From the NCBI RefSeq assembly GCF_900104155.1, contig NZ_FMYB01000021.1:1-64000 (forward strand): 64,000 nucleotides of DNA, in the 5' to 3' direction. Positions 24,762 through 33,743 of this stretch are shown piece after piece. The notes under the pieces are model-generated. The model made no database searches. It was not told the DNA's origin and saw nothing but the letters and a program-made list of their open reading frames with translations. Each line of letters starts with the position of its first letter. Within the stretch, counting starts at the first letter, position 1. Position numbers and translations under genes: made by a program. The DNA comes from Butyrivibrio sp. INlla16. Lineage in GTDB: Bacteria; Bacillota; Clostridia; Lachnospirales; Lachnospiraceae.

Positions 24762-26888
24762 TTATTTGGAAAGAAGTTTTTTCTTAATCTTGCGAAAAAA
24801 TTCTCCCTTCTCCTCTTCGTTCTCATCAGTGGTAACTCTGAGTGAGTCCTCCAAAGCCACCGCTGTTTCCTTTGGAATAAGAGTTGTCATCATTGTTACC
24901 CTAAGATGGTTTTCCCTCTTTTTATCAACTCTGTTATCCGCAAAGCCAAATTCAATATTAGGATCATCTGTTCCGAATACAATACTGTCCTCGGATATCC
25001 AGGAGCCGTTCGGATGAATTGAGATGAAGGCTTCTCCCTCCTCGACCGAAACATCATTCCAGACAACCTGCTTTATCGTTACAATACAACATGCAAATGC
25101 GGGATCAATTCTGATATTCTGCACATGATCGTTGCATTCGATATCAATTGTAACTTCATTGTGCTCATCATAGGTCTCATCAGGGAAAATGGAGTCATCT
25201 TCACTGTATCCGTCTCCCTCATCCACATATACCTGGATTTCCTCGGCGCTTCTGGCCGTATCGCTGCTTCCGGCAAGTTCCTTCGGAACAATGGCAGTCC
25301 TTCCGATTGACTTCCACAATTCTACAGATGATTTTCTTCTACCGGTTACATACTTCTGGAAGTCTGCCTCCTCGCTAAGAAGGCCCTTTATTTCCTCGTC
25401 AGTAAGTCCAATCTGTTCATACAGAGCCTTTACATCGAGCTTATCACGGCTTCTGTCCTCAAGCATATATCCGTAAAGAGCTCTGAATGCCAACTCCTTA
25501 GGCGGAATGCATTTTCCGTAAGTCCACTCATAATCTATGATAGTCCAGATAGGTCCGTTAACAAGAATATTCGGGAAAATAAGATCATAATCCGTAACCG
25601 GATAATCAGGTCTGTAGCCGATTCTTCTCATATATTCTCTAAACAAGGCGTTAAAGGAATCCATATCATCCGATTCCAGACACGCGTCAAAAAGTGCTGT
25701 CAAAGGAATTCCGTTAACATATGAAAACATCGCACATCTCGACTTCTCATCAAGCTGGCAGTCATTAACCTCAAGGTCTCCGCCCCTGTATCTTTCACGA
25801 AGTGCATAGTATGCATCCTGCATACCGAAAATATGGTCCTCTGCTGCCTCGGTAAGAGGGTATTTCTTGATAAGCTTTCTTCCGAGCTTATCGATTGTGA
25901 TATCAGTTCTTATCTTGAACTCATCGGCACGGTCGTTGGAATACTTACAGTAAACAGTATCGAAACCGGGACCTAAAATAACTTCGAAGGAATTGGCGAA
26001 TTCACCATACATCCCATCATTAATAAGACACTCATATGCTCTTTTTTCATTAAACAAAAGGAGTCTGTCTCTATCGTAATTACGAACATTATCCTGCAAT
26101 TCTCCGTATGCCGGGAGATATTTGTCTGAATGGAGAGATGTCATCAGTTTGTAGTCCGGATAAGGATAATAGAAATGATAATCCTTTATGCCGCACTTCT
26201 TGAAAATACGAATCAGACCATTTCTGGTAAAAGTTCTCGCTACAGAATCCTTGGAATAGCCCTCAATTCCGTCAAAGTATCCTCCGAGGTGATCCTCCGG
26301 TGCTCCGGCGAAATACTTAAGACCTATCCTGTTCTCGATGGCAATTACTATTCGTCCGTTCGCCTTAAGGTGCTTTTGAAGCATCGTAAGGAAGTTCTCA
26401 TACGGATTCTCCGTTCCGATATAGCCCTGTCCATACTCAAACACACCAATAAGGAAAATAAAATCAAAATTGTCGGGAAGATCAGGCTCAATATCCCTGA
26501 AATTTCCTACATGAATGGTGACGTTGTCACATTCGGAATTTCTTGTGGCATTAATCTCACTTCTTCTTCTCGAAAGATCACAGGCGATAACCTCTCCTGC
26601 CTTCTCAGAAAGCATGCCGGTAATGGCACCGCATCCGGCACCTACCTCAAGAACCTTTTCCTTTCCTGTCATGGGAATCCACTCTACAATATTGCTTCTA
26701 AGCTCAGAGAGGTGATACAAAATAGGCCAACTTGCCTTCTTCTCGATTATTTCAGGATACTCTTCCTTCTTGTGTTTCCTGACTATATCGAAGATTTCCT
26801 TCTCAATCGGCCCGTCACTGTATAGATCCAGTCCGGCATAATGCTTGAAATTCAGTTTTACATTCCCAATAAATACTTCTTCCTGCAT
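24762..26888 (-). CDS. WbdD-like methyltransferase-kinase fusion
   Basis: The 708-residue protein has a class I SAM methyltransferase domain (about 55-250) with motif I VLEVGAGCGA at 79-88 and VIACDLS as motif II. A second domain (about 290-530) shows protein-kinase-like residues: DLIFPN at 435-440, matching the catalytic-loop pattern with Asp435 and Asn440, and IDYEW with Asp452 in the DFG position. A C-terminal beta-rich part and a basic tail (FFRKIKKKLLSK) follow. Methyltransferase plus kinase is the architecture of WbdD, which caps O antigens in E. coli O8/O9a and fixes chain length. The next gene upstream (three-base gap) encodes a Wzt with a C-terminal carbohydrate-binding domain, the partner WbdD caps are read by. 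The kinase activity is inferred. Confidence 0.85.
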   Translation of the reverse strand: MQEEVFIGNVKLNFKHYAGLDLYSDGPIEKEIFDIVRKHKKEEYPEIIEKKASWPILYHLSELRSNIVEWIPMTGKEKVLEVGAGCGAITGMLSEKAGEVIACDLSRRRSEINATRNSECDNVTIHVGNFRDIEPDLPDNFDFIFLIGVFEYGQGYIGTENPYENFLTMLQKHLKANGRIVIAIENRIGLKYFAGAPEDHLGGYFDGIEGYSKDSVARTFTRNGLIRIFKKCGIKDYHFYYPYPDYKLMTSLHSDKYLPAYGELQDNVRNYDRDRLLLFNEKRAYECLINDGMYGEFANSFEVILGPGFDTVYCKYSNDRADEFKIRTDITIDKLGRKLIKKYPLTEAAEDHIFGMQDAYYALRERYRGGDLEVNDCQLDEKSRCAMFSYVNGIPLTALFDACLESDDMDSFNALFREYMRRIGYRPDYPVTDYDLIFPNILVNGPIWTIIDYEWTYGKCIPPKELAFRALYGYMLEDRSRDKLDVKALYEQIGLTDEEIKGLLSEEADFQKYVTGRRKSSVELWKSIGRTAIVPKELAGSSDTARSAEEIQVYVDEGDGYSEDDSIFPDETYDEHNEVTIDIECNDHVQNIRIDPAFACCIVTIKQVVWNDVSVEEGEAFISIHPNGSWISEDSIVFGTDDPNIEFGFADNRVDKKRENHLRVTMMTTLIPKETAVALEDSLRVTTDENEEEKGEFFRKIKKKLLSK

Positions 26889-26891
26889 GTC

Positions 26892-28241
26892 TTATTCCTT
26901 TTTAGCATCGGTTACACTGACCGTCGATTCCATATCGACATATCCGACGGTGTTCTTATCGGAAACAGCCGTGATATTCAGCGCATCATAAAGTCGGTGG
27001 TATACTACAAAATCATCCTGTTCAAATCCTGTTACCCCGAAGGAAACAAGATACTCCCCTCCCTGCAAAAGCATTCTCTGCGTGAAAGTGATCTCTTTTT
27101 CATCACCCTCATGAACAGGCTCCAGGAATGCTTTTTCAACCATAGAATTTGTTCCGGTAATCTCTATTCCCATAATGTTTTTTATGGTATAAGCGAATAT
27201 CGGAGCACTAATGTCTCTGAGGAACTTAACCTTCATGTGTATGGTGAATTCTGTTCCTTTTATTACTGAATTTGTCCTAAGTCCCTTTGAATCGGTAGCA
27301 TAGAACTCTGTAATCTTTGCTCCATTATTTCCGTATTCCAGAAGCTCGGGATTTTCCATCTCATTTTGCGCATCGGATTTTTCTTCCTTGGGCGCACTCT
27401 TTGCGGCATCGCCATTTTTAGCAGCATCTGCCTTTTTCCCTGCAGCCTCTCTTATGTCCTCATCCTCAAGAAGGGACTTAAAGTCATTTTCGGGAAGCGG
27501 ATACTGTCCAACCAGTACCTGCTTATATATATCAATCATTTTCTTGGGTGTTCCCTCTCCGAGAATAACACCCTGGTTAAGAAGAACCGCTCTGTCACAA
27601 TACCTGCTTATAGTCGAGAGGTCATGTGATACAAAGAGAATTGTCTTCCCCTGCTTTTTAAATTCCTCAAATTTGTGATAACACTTCGCCTGGAAAAATA
27701 CATCACCGACAGAAAGTGCCTCATCTACAATAAGTATCTCGGGATCGATGTTTATGGCAACGGCAAATGCAAGTCGCACAAACATACCGCTCGAATAGGT
27801 CTTAACAGGCTGATAAACATAATCACCAATATCGGCGAATTCCAAAATGGAATCCATTCTGGCTTTGATCTCTTCCTCTGAAAAGCCTATCATCATACCG
27901 TTAAGGAAAATGTTATCTATTCCGTTGTACTCCAGATTAAAGCCGGCACCCAGCTCAAGAAGGGCTGAAATATGGCCATCCACTTCAACCGATCCGGAAG
28001 TCGGTGACAATACTCCTGTTATTATCTTAAGGATTGTCGATTTTCCCGAACCGTTAGTTCCGATAATTCCAATGGTCTCACCTTTTTTTACAGAGAGATT
28101 TACATGATTGAGAGCAAGGTGCTCCGTATAATCATTACCCTTTAGCAGACCAAGTGCATCCTTTAACCTGTCTGAGTTTTTACTATAAAGTTTATACATT
28201 TTAGTCAGGTCGGTAACCTGAATCGCTAAGTCTTTATCCAT
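26892..28241 (-). CDS. Polysaccharide ABC transporter ATPase with carbohydrate-binding domain (Wzt-like)
   Basis: The 449-residue protein has an N-terminal ABC ATPase domain of the Wzt/TagH group: Walker A GTNGSGKST (61-69), signature YSSGM and Walker B ILIVDEALSVGD. An Ala/Lys/Glu-rich linker (about 250-300) leads to a C-terminal domain (about 300-440) opening with LLEYGNNGAKITEFY, the start expected for the Wzt C-terminal substrate-binding domain. In O8/O9a systems this domain binds the methylated chain end. Together with the permease 38 bases upstream it would export the completed polymer across the membrane. The downstream gene is the WbdD-like enzyme. Confidence 0.93.
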   Translation of the reverse strand: MDKDLAIQVTDLTKMYKLYSKNSDRLKDALGLLKGNDYTEHLALNHVNLSVKKGETIGIIGTNGSGKSTILKIITGVLSPTSGSVEVDGHISALLELGAGFNLEYNGIDNIFLNGMMIGFSEEEIKARMDSILEFADIGDYVYQPVKTYSSGMFVRLAFAVAINIDPEILIVDEALSVGDVFFQAKCYHKFEEFKKQGKTILFVSHDLSTISRYCDRAVLLNQGVILGEGTPKKMIDIYKQVLVGQYPLPENDFKSLLEDEDIREAAGKKADAAKNGDAAKSAPKEEKSDAQNEMENPELLEYGNNGAKITEFYATDSKGLRTNSVIKGTEFTIHMKVKFLRDISAPIFAYTIKNIMGIEITGTNSMVEKAFLEPVHEGDEKEITFTQRMLLQGGEYLVSFGVTGFEQDDFVVYHRLYDALNITAVSDKNTVGYVDMESTVSVTDAKKE

Positions 28242-28279
28242 AAACCATACTTTCCCGGTATATTTCTCCAGCTATTCCA

Positions 28280-29299
28280 TCAGAGCACATCCGCAAAATG
28301 CGTTTTGGTGCGCTTAAATATCAAAGAACCCATGCAGAACAGTGCCACTACAACTATCCAGAAATAAGTACTTGAATAAAAATGCTCAAAGAACCATTCA
28401 TTACCATACATCGAATTTCTGTATCCGTTTACGATGTACGTCATGGGGTTAAGCTTTATTATCCACTTAAGATTGTCGGGAAGCATATTTATATCCCACA
28501 ATATCGGAGTTGCCCACTGGCCGACCTGAAGAACTATAGCCAGAATCTGTGTGAGGTCTCTGAAAAATACCACTACAGCACAGGTTGTATAGCATATGGA
28601 AAGAACCAGTATAAATTCACATATCGCATAATAAATGATCTGGATTGTATAAATCGTAGGATAGTAGCCATACATGCATGAAATAGCAATCATTACCCCC
28701 GCGAAAAATACATGAATAAAAAGAGCGGCTATTATTTTTATCAGGGGCAGTATACTGATCTTGAACAAAACCTTTTTAACCAGATAGTTATACTCAAGAA
28801 GAGCTGTCGTTCCGTTCATCAGTGCTTCATTAAAGAAAAACCACGGCACCAGACCCGTCGTAAGAAACAAAACATAGGGCACATCGATCTCGCCTGCTGC
28901 CATTGGCTTTTGCTTGAATATTCTGTCAAACACAAACCAATACATCAAAACAGTGACCACCGGCTGCACCAGTGCCCACACAATGCCCATATACGAGCCG
29001 GCATATCTCTTTTTAAAATCATTAACCGCCAGTCTCCGGATCAGCTTCCTCGAATTATAAAGCTCCACCGGCAAAACCATGAGCTTATCGTACCAGGCGG
29101 TAACGAGTATCATCGACATCACGATAAGAATGCATGCGCATATCTTCTTAAGCATCTCGGTATGCTGATCCGCAAGCACATTGGTGTGCAAAACGATGAT
29201 CAGCATCAGAGCAATTGCTATCGCATAGAAAATGCCCAGCCCCACCTGCTTGGGAAGCTCACTTATAAAAGGCAGTTTATCTGTCTTTTCCTTTGTCAT
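28280..29299 (-). CDS. Polysaccharide ABC transporter permease (Wzm-like)
   Basis: The 339-residue membrane protein is an ABC-2 type permease of the Wzm/TagG family: about six core membrane segments preceded by NDFKKRYAGSYMGIVWALVQP, and the ending INPMTYIVNGYRNS-like region (NPMTYIVNGYRN). It has about 75 extra N-terminal residues with two further hydrophobic segments (GIFYAIAIALMLIIVL and ICACILIVMSMILVTAW), which most Wzm proteins lack. Its start overlaps the rmlC stop as TAATG. It would form the channel with the Wzt-like ATPase encoded next. Confidence 0.92.
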   Translation of the reverse strand: MTKEKTDKLPFISELPKQVGLGIFYAIAIALMLIIVLHTNVLADQHTEMLKKICACILIVMSMILVTAWYDKLMVLPVELYNSRKLIRRLAVNDFKKRYAGSYMGIVWALVQPVVTVLMYWFVFDRIFKQKPMAAGEIDVPYVLFLTTGLVPWFFFNEALMNGTTALLEYNYLVKKVLFKISILPLIKIIAALFIHVFFAGVMIAISCMYGYYPTIYTIQIIYYAICEFILVLSICYTTCAVVVFFRDLTQILAIVLQVGQWATPILWDINMLPDNLKWIIKLNPMTYIVNGYRNSMYGNEWFFEHFYSSTYFWIVVVALFCMGSLIFKRTKTHFADVL

Positions 29300-29865
29300 T
29301 ATTTAACTCCGCGGTCTTTTTTATAATCTGAAAGTGTACCCCACTTTGTATCCTTATCGGAGAGTGTAAGCTCTGACTCATCCTCATAGGGCCACTCTAC
29401 ACCGATTTCGGGATCCTTGAACAAAATACCTCCCTCATCATCGGGGTGATAGAAATCTGTGCACTTATATGCAAATTCAGCATAATCGGACATTACCATA
29501 AAACCATGTGCGAATCCCTTGGGAATAAAGAACTGTTTCTTGTTCTCAGCCGAAAGGACTACTCCGAACCACTTTCCAAAAGTTGCAGAGCCTTCACGAA
29601 GATCTACCGCAACATCAAAAACCTCTCCCTTTATTGCACGAACAAGTTTATCCTGAGGAAAGTTCTTCTGAAAATGAAGGCCTCTCAGTACTCCCTTTTT
29701 GGAAGCCGACTGGTTATCCTGTACAAACTCCATGGGGATACCGATTTTCTCAAAATCCCTCTTGGAATATGTCTCCATGAAGTATCCTCTCTCATCACCG
29801 AAAACCTGAGGAGTGATAACCTTAAGTCCTTCAATCTCACATGTCTCAACCTGTAACTGTCCCAT
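29299..29865 (-). CDS. rmlC: dTDP-4-dehydrorhamnose 3,5-epimerase
   Basis: RmlC epimerises dTDP-4-keto-6-deoxyglucose at C3 and C5. The 188-residue length is typical. FGDERGYFMETYSKRDFEKIG, QDNQSASKKGVLRGLHFQ (catalytic His) and FIPKGFAHGFMVMSD are family motifs, and the Asp and Tyr of the active site are in YKCTDFYHPDDEGG. It lies between a small membrane protein gene and the ABC permease. GGAGG lies 12 bases before the ATG, a little far. Confidence 0.95.
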   Translation of the reverse strand: MGQLQVETCEIEGLKVITPQVFGDERGYFMETYSKRDFEKIGIPMEFVQDNQSASKKGVLRGLHFQKNFPQDKLVRAIKGEVFDVAVDLREGSATFGKWFGVVLSAENKKQFFIPKGFAHGFMVMSDYAEFAYKCTDFYHPDDEGGILFKDPEIGVEWPYEDESELTLSDKDTKWGTLSDYKKDRGVK

Positions 29866-29888
29866 TTTATATTTGATCCTCCAAACTA

Positions 29889-30215
29889 TTAATCTACATT
29901 TCCGCCTGATATTTCCGGATCCGCATTGGCCGGTACCGGAACATTATCCACCACTACTACAACGGACGGACGTTGCTCGCTTTTATCAAAAAAATCTCCG
30001 GCAGTAAGAAAGCCCTTAAGATTATCGCCAATCTGCTCTCCGTATTCGGTAGTAGATACTGCTTCCTCCGCCTGTGTGGCAACAGCCTCCGATTCACCTT
30101 CTGAACCAATCAGTGAATTTATGCGGTCTCTGTTTGCAGCATAAACAACCACCCCGATGAGAACAATCGTGGTAATAATCGCCAATATAGACAATCTAAA
30201 CGCCTTAGAGTCCAT
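29889..30215 (-). CDS. Small membrane-anchored protein of unknown function in the rml cluster
   Basis: The 108-residue protein has one N-terminal membrane segment (about residues 8-27, [19 protein letters not shown]) and a short acidic extracytoplasmic tail rich in Glu, Ser and Val ending GGNVD. No family is recognised. It overlaps the end of rmlA by 11 bases and GAGG lies six bases before its ATG, so it is a real gene translationally coupled to rmlA. It is followed by rmlC. It may be a lineage-specific envelope factor; nothing in the sequence shows a catalytic role. Confidence 0.8.
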   Translation of the reverse strand: MDSKAFRLSILAIITTIVLIGVVVYAANRDRINSLIGSEGESEAVATQAEEAVSTTEYGEQIGDNLKGFLTAGDFFDKSEQRPSVVVVVDNVPVPANADPEISGGNVD

Positions 30216-31074
30216 TTGCTACCTCAACAAGATATTTGCCGTAGTCAGTCTTCATCAAAGGCTCAGCAAGTTTAAGAAGCTGCTCCTTATTGATGAATCC
30301 TCTCTTATATGCAATCTCTTCTATGCAGGATACATAGAGTCCCTGTCTCTTCTGGAATGCACATACGAAATCAGCGGCATCAAGAAGAGAATCATGATTA
30401 CCCGTATCAAGCCATGCAAAGCCTCGGCCCATAGTCTCAACACGAAGAGTACCTCTGCGAAGATACTCATTGTTAACACTTGTAATTTCAATCTCTCCTC
30501 TGGCTGAAGGCTTAACATTTTTTGCTATTTCAATTACGTCATTATCATAGAAATAAAGTCCCGGAACCGCATAATTGCTCTTAGGATGCTCCGGTTTTTC
30601 CTCGATTGAAAGGGCTTTGCCGTTCTCATCAAACTCAACTACGCCGTATTCTCTGGGATCACGAACGTAATAACCGAAAATTGTCGCTCCCTTTTCTCTG
30701 GATGCCACTTCCCTCAGTAACTTGGAGAAGCTCTGGCCATAGAAAATATTATCTCCGAGAACCAGTGCTACACTGTCACTGCCAATAAACTCTGCGCCGA
30801 TTATGAACGCATCGGCAAGACCTCTGGGCTCTTCCTGAACAGCATATGAAAATGACATACCCAGCTGCTCTCCTGTTCCGAAAAGGTCCTCAAAAATCGG
30901 AAGATCTCTCGGAGTAGAAATAATAAGAACCTCGCGTATTCCCGCAAGCATAAGGGTAGATAGCGGGTAATAGATCATAGGTTTATCATAAACCGGCATG
31001 ATCTGCTTTGAAATAGCTCTGGTAAGCGGATAAAGTCTTGTTCCGGAACCTCCGGCAAGTATAATTCCTTTCAT
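30205..31074 (-). CDS. rmlA: Glucose-1-phosphate thymidylyltransferase
   Basis: RmlA joins dTTP and glucose-1-phosphate to give dTDP-glucose, the first step of the dTDP-6-deoxysugar pathway. The 289-residue protein begins [18 protein letters not shown] and contains [24 protein letters not shown] and [17 protein letters not shown]. The start at 31074 is set by GGAGGCCTTTT directly upstream; an in-frame extension of 11 codons is unsupported. The phosphoglucomutase in the same locus can supply its substrate. The downstream small membrane protein overlaps its end. Confidence 0.96.
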   Translation of the reverse strand: MKGIILAGGSGTRLYPLTRAISKQIMPVYDKPMIYYPLSTLMLAGIREVLIISTPRDLPIFEDLFGTGEQLGMSFSYAVQEEPRGLADAFIIGAEFIGSDSVALVLGDNIFYGQSFSKLLREVASREKGATIFGYYVRDPREYGVVEFDENGKALSIEEKPEHPKSNYAVPGLYFYDNDVIEIAKNVKPSARGEIEITSVNNEYLRRGTLRVETMGRGFAWLDTGNHDSLLDAADFVCAFQKRQGLYVSCIEEIAYKRGFINKEQLLKLAEPLMKTDYGKYLVEVANGL

Positions 31075-31213
31075 AAAAGGCCTCCAAATCTGTATATTCA
31101 AAAACATTTTTTCTCAAGTAATATCACAGCTGTCTTTGATGTATGCAAAACTACATCACCCTATAATATAACATAAAAACGCCATTTATATCATGGGTTT
31201 AATATTAAATATA

Positions 31214-32143
31214 TTATTTATCGTTTTTACGAATCGTATCAATTATAAACGGTGGTCTCTTTCTGGATTCTTCCAGTACTCTCCAAATGTATTCGCCGAG
31301 AATTCCGAGTGTCAGCATTATCATTCCGGATGCAAACAAAACCACGCACATCAGGGATGCATAACCCGCTATCGGAGTTCCGACGGTGAGCTTCTCATAG
31401 ATTGCGCTTATAATGCCTACAAATGCAGCTATGGCGAAAATCACTCCGCAAATGCTCATCATCCTGATCGGGAAATAGGAAAAGCTCATCATGGAATCCA
31501 CCACAAGCTTAAATTTCTTTCCAAAGGTCCAACGTGATTTACCGACTGTCCTGTCCTTTCTGTGGAAGTATACCTTGGCGGACTTAAAGCCTATCCACAT
31601 GACCTGAAGTGTAAGCGATGAGTTCTTTTCATCCATCATCTGCAGAACATTTATTGCCTGTCTGTCCAGAAGGTAGCAGTCGCAGCCGCCCTGAGGCATA
31701 TCCTTATTGATTGTCTTTCTCACAAGCCAGTAATACATTCCGGCAAAGAACTTCTTAACCGCACCTTCATCGCGTTCAGCTCTTATCGCAAGTACTACCT
31801 TATTCCCTTCCTTCCACTTTTCGTAGAGATCGAGAATAAGGGTTGAATCCTCCTGAAGATCCGCCTGCTTTGTAACGGCGCAGTCACCGGTACACACAGA
31901 TAATCCTGCAAGTATGGCCGCATGCTCACCAAAGTTTCTTGAGAGTCTCGTGCAGACAACATTCTCATCCTTCTCTGCGATCTTATTCATGATTTCCCAG
32001 GAGTTATCTCCGGATCCGTCATCCACAAAGACAAGTTCGTAATCTCCGAGTTTATCGAAGATTTTCTCCTTCATGTCATCGTAGAGCATCTCCAGGGTGT
32101 CTGAGTTGTAATAAACCGGAACGACAATTGATATTTTGCTCAT
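31214..32143 (-). CDS. Polyprenyl-phosphate glycosyltransferase (GtrB-like)
   Basis: GtrB-type enzymes move a sugar, often glucose, from a nucleotide donor to undecaprenyl phosphate at the inner face. The 309-residue protein has a GT-A domain (ISIVVPVYYNSDTL, VFVDDGSGDNSW, ADLQEDSTLILDLYE) and two C-terminal membrane segments (about 215-240 and 260-285), with SRNFGEHAAILAG and KDRTVGKSRWTFGKK between. GGAGAAAAG precedes the ATG at 32143; an in-frame extension of 19 codons is unlikely. It lies between rmlB and rmlA; the two small SMR-like transporters upstream of rmlB could flip its lipid-linked product. Confidence 0.92.
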   Translation of the reverse strand: MSKISIVVPVYYNSDTLEMLYDDMKEKIFDKLGDYELVFVDDGSGDNSWEIMNKIAEKDENVVCTRLSRNFGEHAAILAGLSVCTGDCAVTKQADLQEDSTLILDLYEKWKEGNKVVLAIRAERDEGAVKKFFAGMYYWLVRKTINKDMPQGGCDCYLLDRQAINVLQMMDEKNSSLTLQVMWIGFKSAKVYFHRKDRTVGKSRWTFGKKFKLVVDSMMSFSYFPIRMMSICGVIFAIAAFVGIISAIYEKLTVGTPIAGYASLMCVVLFASGMIMLTLGILGEYIWRVLEESRKRPPFIIDTIRKNDK

Positions 32144-32167
32144 CTTTTCTCCATTGCTCTTAAACGC

Positions 32168-32212
32168 AACAAGAGAGAGCCCGGTAAATAGCCTTACCAA
32201 AGCTCTCCTGTT
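32168..32212 (-). terminator. Intercistronic hairpin between rmlB and the GtrB-like gene
   Basis: GAGAGC (32175-32180) pairs with GCTCTC (32202-32207), extended by AACA/TGTT, and an inner GGTAA/TTACC stem sits in the loop. On the minus strand the sequence after the hairpin (GCGTTTAAG) is a poor U tract, so it may be a weak terminator or a processing site rather than a full stop. Confidence 0.45.
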
Positions 32213-32242
32213 ATTGTAATGTCCTATCTTACGGATAATGTA

Positions 32243-33331
32243 TTACAGCTTGTCGCCATACATACTGTCATAATATTTCTGATAATTTCCGCTTGTTACA
32301 TGCTCCATCCAGTCCTCGTTAGCAAAGAACCACTTGATGGTCTTTCTGATGCCTTCCTTGAACATCGTCTCAGGCTCCCAGCCAATCTCCTTCTTGATCT
32401 TATCGGGAGCGATAGCATAGCGGCGGTCGTGGCCCTTTCTGTCCTCAACATATGTAATGAGGTCATATGTGAGCTTCTCTTTTCTGGGATCTGAATCATC
32501 AAGAGACTCGCGAAGTACATCGATGATGGTCTGAACGATCTCAATGTTCTGCTTCTCATTGTGTCCGCCGATGTTGTAGGTCTCGAAAAGTCTGCCCTGT
32601 TCCTGAACCATATCGATTGCCTTGGCATGATCCTCAACATAGAGCCAGTCACGGACATTCTTACCGTCGCCGTAAACGGGAAGTGCCTTACCCTCAAGAG
32701 CATTGTGAATCATAAGAGGTATAAGCTTCTCCGGGAACTGGAACGGTCCGTAGTTGTTGGAACAGTTGGTTATATTTGCAGGGAACTTATATGTGTCCAT
32801 ATAAGCCTTAACAAGCATATCTGAACTTGCCTTACTTGCTGAGTAAGGGCTGTGAGGATCATAAGGTGTATCCTCATAGAAATAAGCGTTGGGATCCTCG
32901 GGAAGTGATCCGTAAACCTCATCGGTACTTACATGGAGGAATTTCTTTCCTTCCTTGAAGGAACCATCGGGAAGCTCCCATGCCTTCTTTGCTGCATTAA
33001 GCATTGTAGCTGTTCCGAGAACGTTGGTCTCAACAAAGATCTCGGGATTAACGATTGAACGGTCAACATGGCTCTCTGCTGCAAAATGAACAACTCTGTC
33101 GATGTCATTTTCCTCAAAAATCTTGTTGATGGCATCTCTGTCGCAGATATTTGCCTTAACAAATGTATAGTTGTCTCTGCCCTCGACATCCTTGAGGTTC
33201 TCAAGGTTACCTGCATAGGTAAGTACATCCACATTGATTATGCGGATCTCATTGTCATACTTCTTAAACATGTAGTGTATGTAGTTGGAACCGATGAATC
33301 CGGCACCACCTGTCACAAGATAAGTTCTCAT
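32243..33331 (-). CDS. rmlB: dTDP-glucose 4,6-dehydratase
   Basis: RmlB turns dTDP-glucose into dTDP-4-keto-6-deoxyglucose, using bound NAD. The 362-residue protein is an extended short-chain dehydrogenase: VTGGAGFIGSNYIHYM, HFAAESHVDRSI, VSTDEVYGSLPED with the Asp-Glu pair, and the YSASKAS motif. It lies upstream of the GtrB-like gene and rmlA. GGAGGATATTTA precedes the ATG. With rmlA and rmlC it gives three of the four rhamnose steps; rmlD is not in the window. Confidence 0.96.
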   Translation of the reverse strand: MRTYLVTGGAGFIGSNYIHYMFKKYDNEIRIINVDVLTYAGNLENLKDVEGRDNYTFVKANICDRDAINKIFEENDIDRVVHFAAESHVDRSIVNPEIFVETNVLGTATMLNAAKKAWELPDGSFKEGKKFLHVSTDEVYGSLPEDPNAYFYEDTPYDPHSPYSASKASSDMLVKAYMDTYKFPANITNCSNNYGPFQFPEKLIPLMIHNALEGKALPVYGDGKNVRDWLYVEDHAKAIDMVQEQGRLFETYNIGGHNEKQNIEIVQTIIDVLRESLDDSDPRKEKLTYDLITYVEDRKGHDRRYAIAPDKIKKEIGWEPETMFKEGIRKTIKWFFANEDWMEHVTSGNYQKYYDSMYGDKL

Positions 33332-33392
33332 TAAATATCCTCCAAAAAGAAAATCTTTATAAGTTATTTTGTATTCTAACTGTTTACATAAA

Positions 33393-33743
33393 TTAATGCA
33401 AATTGCCGGGGAGATAAAAAATTAAAATGCCGGCAAGTATAAGCGCCATTCCTATCAGTTTGTTTTTCGTAATCCCTTCCTTGAAGAAAATTCTGCTAAG
33501 AAACATGACCATGATATATCCGATAGGTTCTATTATTACGACATACATATAAGGCATATGTCCGTAGCAGATGATTGCCACAAACATCGATACCACCAGT
33601 AATCCGTATCCTCCGATAACCAGTATATTCAGATACTGTCTGATAAAGTTCGGATACTCTGTTCCGGAGCTCTTTTTAAGAAGCATCTGTGATATTGAAG
33701 CTATCAGCTGTCCGCAAAGGGCAAGTGCAATAAAAGGAATCAT
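33393..33743 (-). CDS. SMR/EamA-like half-transporter (second of a pair)
   Basis: The 116-residue protein is four hydrophobic segments long, like EmrE or the ArnE/ArnF flippase subunits, and ends GMALILAGILIFYLP. It overlaps the preceding, similar gene by four bases. Paired small multidrug-resistance-type proteins that sit in glycan loci can act as heterodimers that flip undecaprenyl-phosphate sugars. It precedes rmlB. The precise substrate is not known. Confidence 0.82.
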   Translation of the reverse strand: MIPFIALALCGQLIASISQMLLKKSSGTEYPNFIRQYLNILVIGGYGLLVVSMFVAIICYGHMPYMYVVIIEPIGYIMVMFLSRIFFKEGITKNKLIGMALILAGILIFYLPGNLH

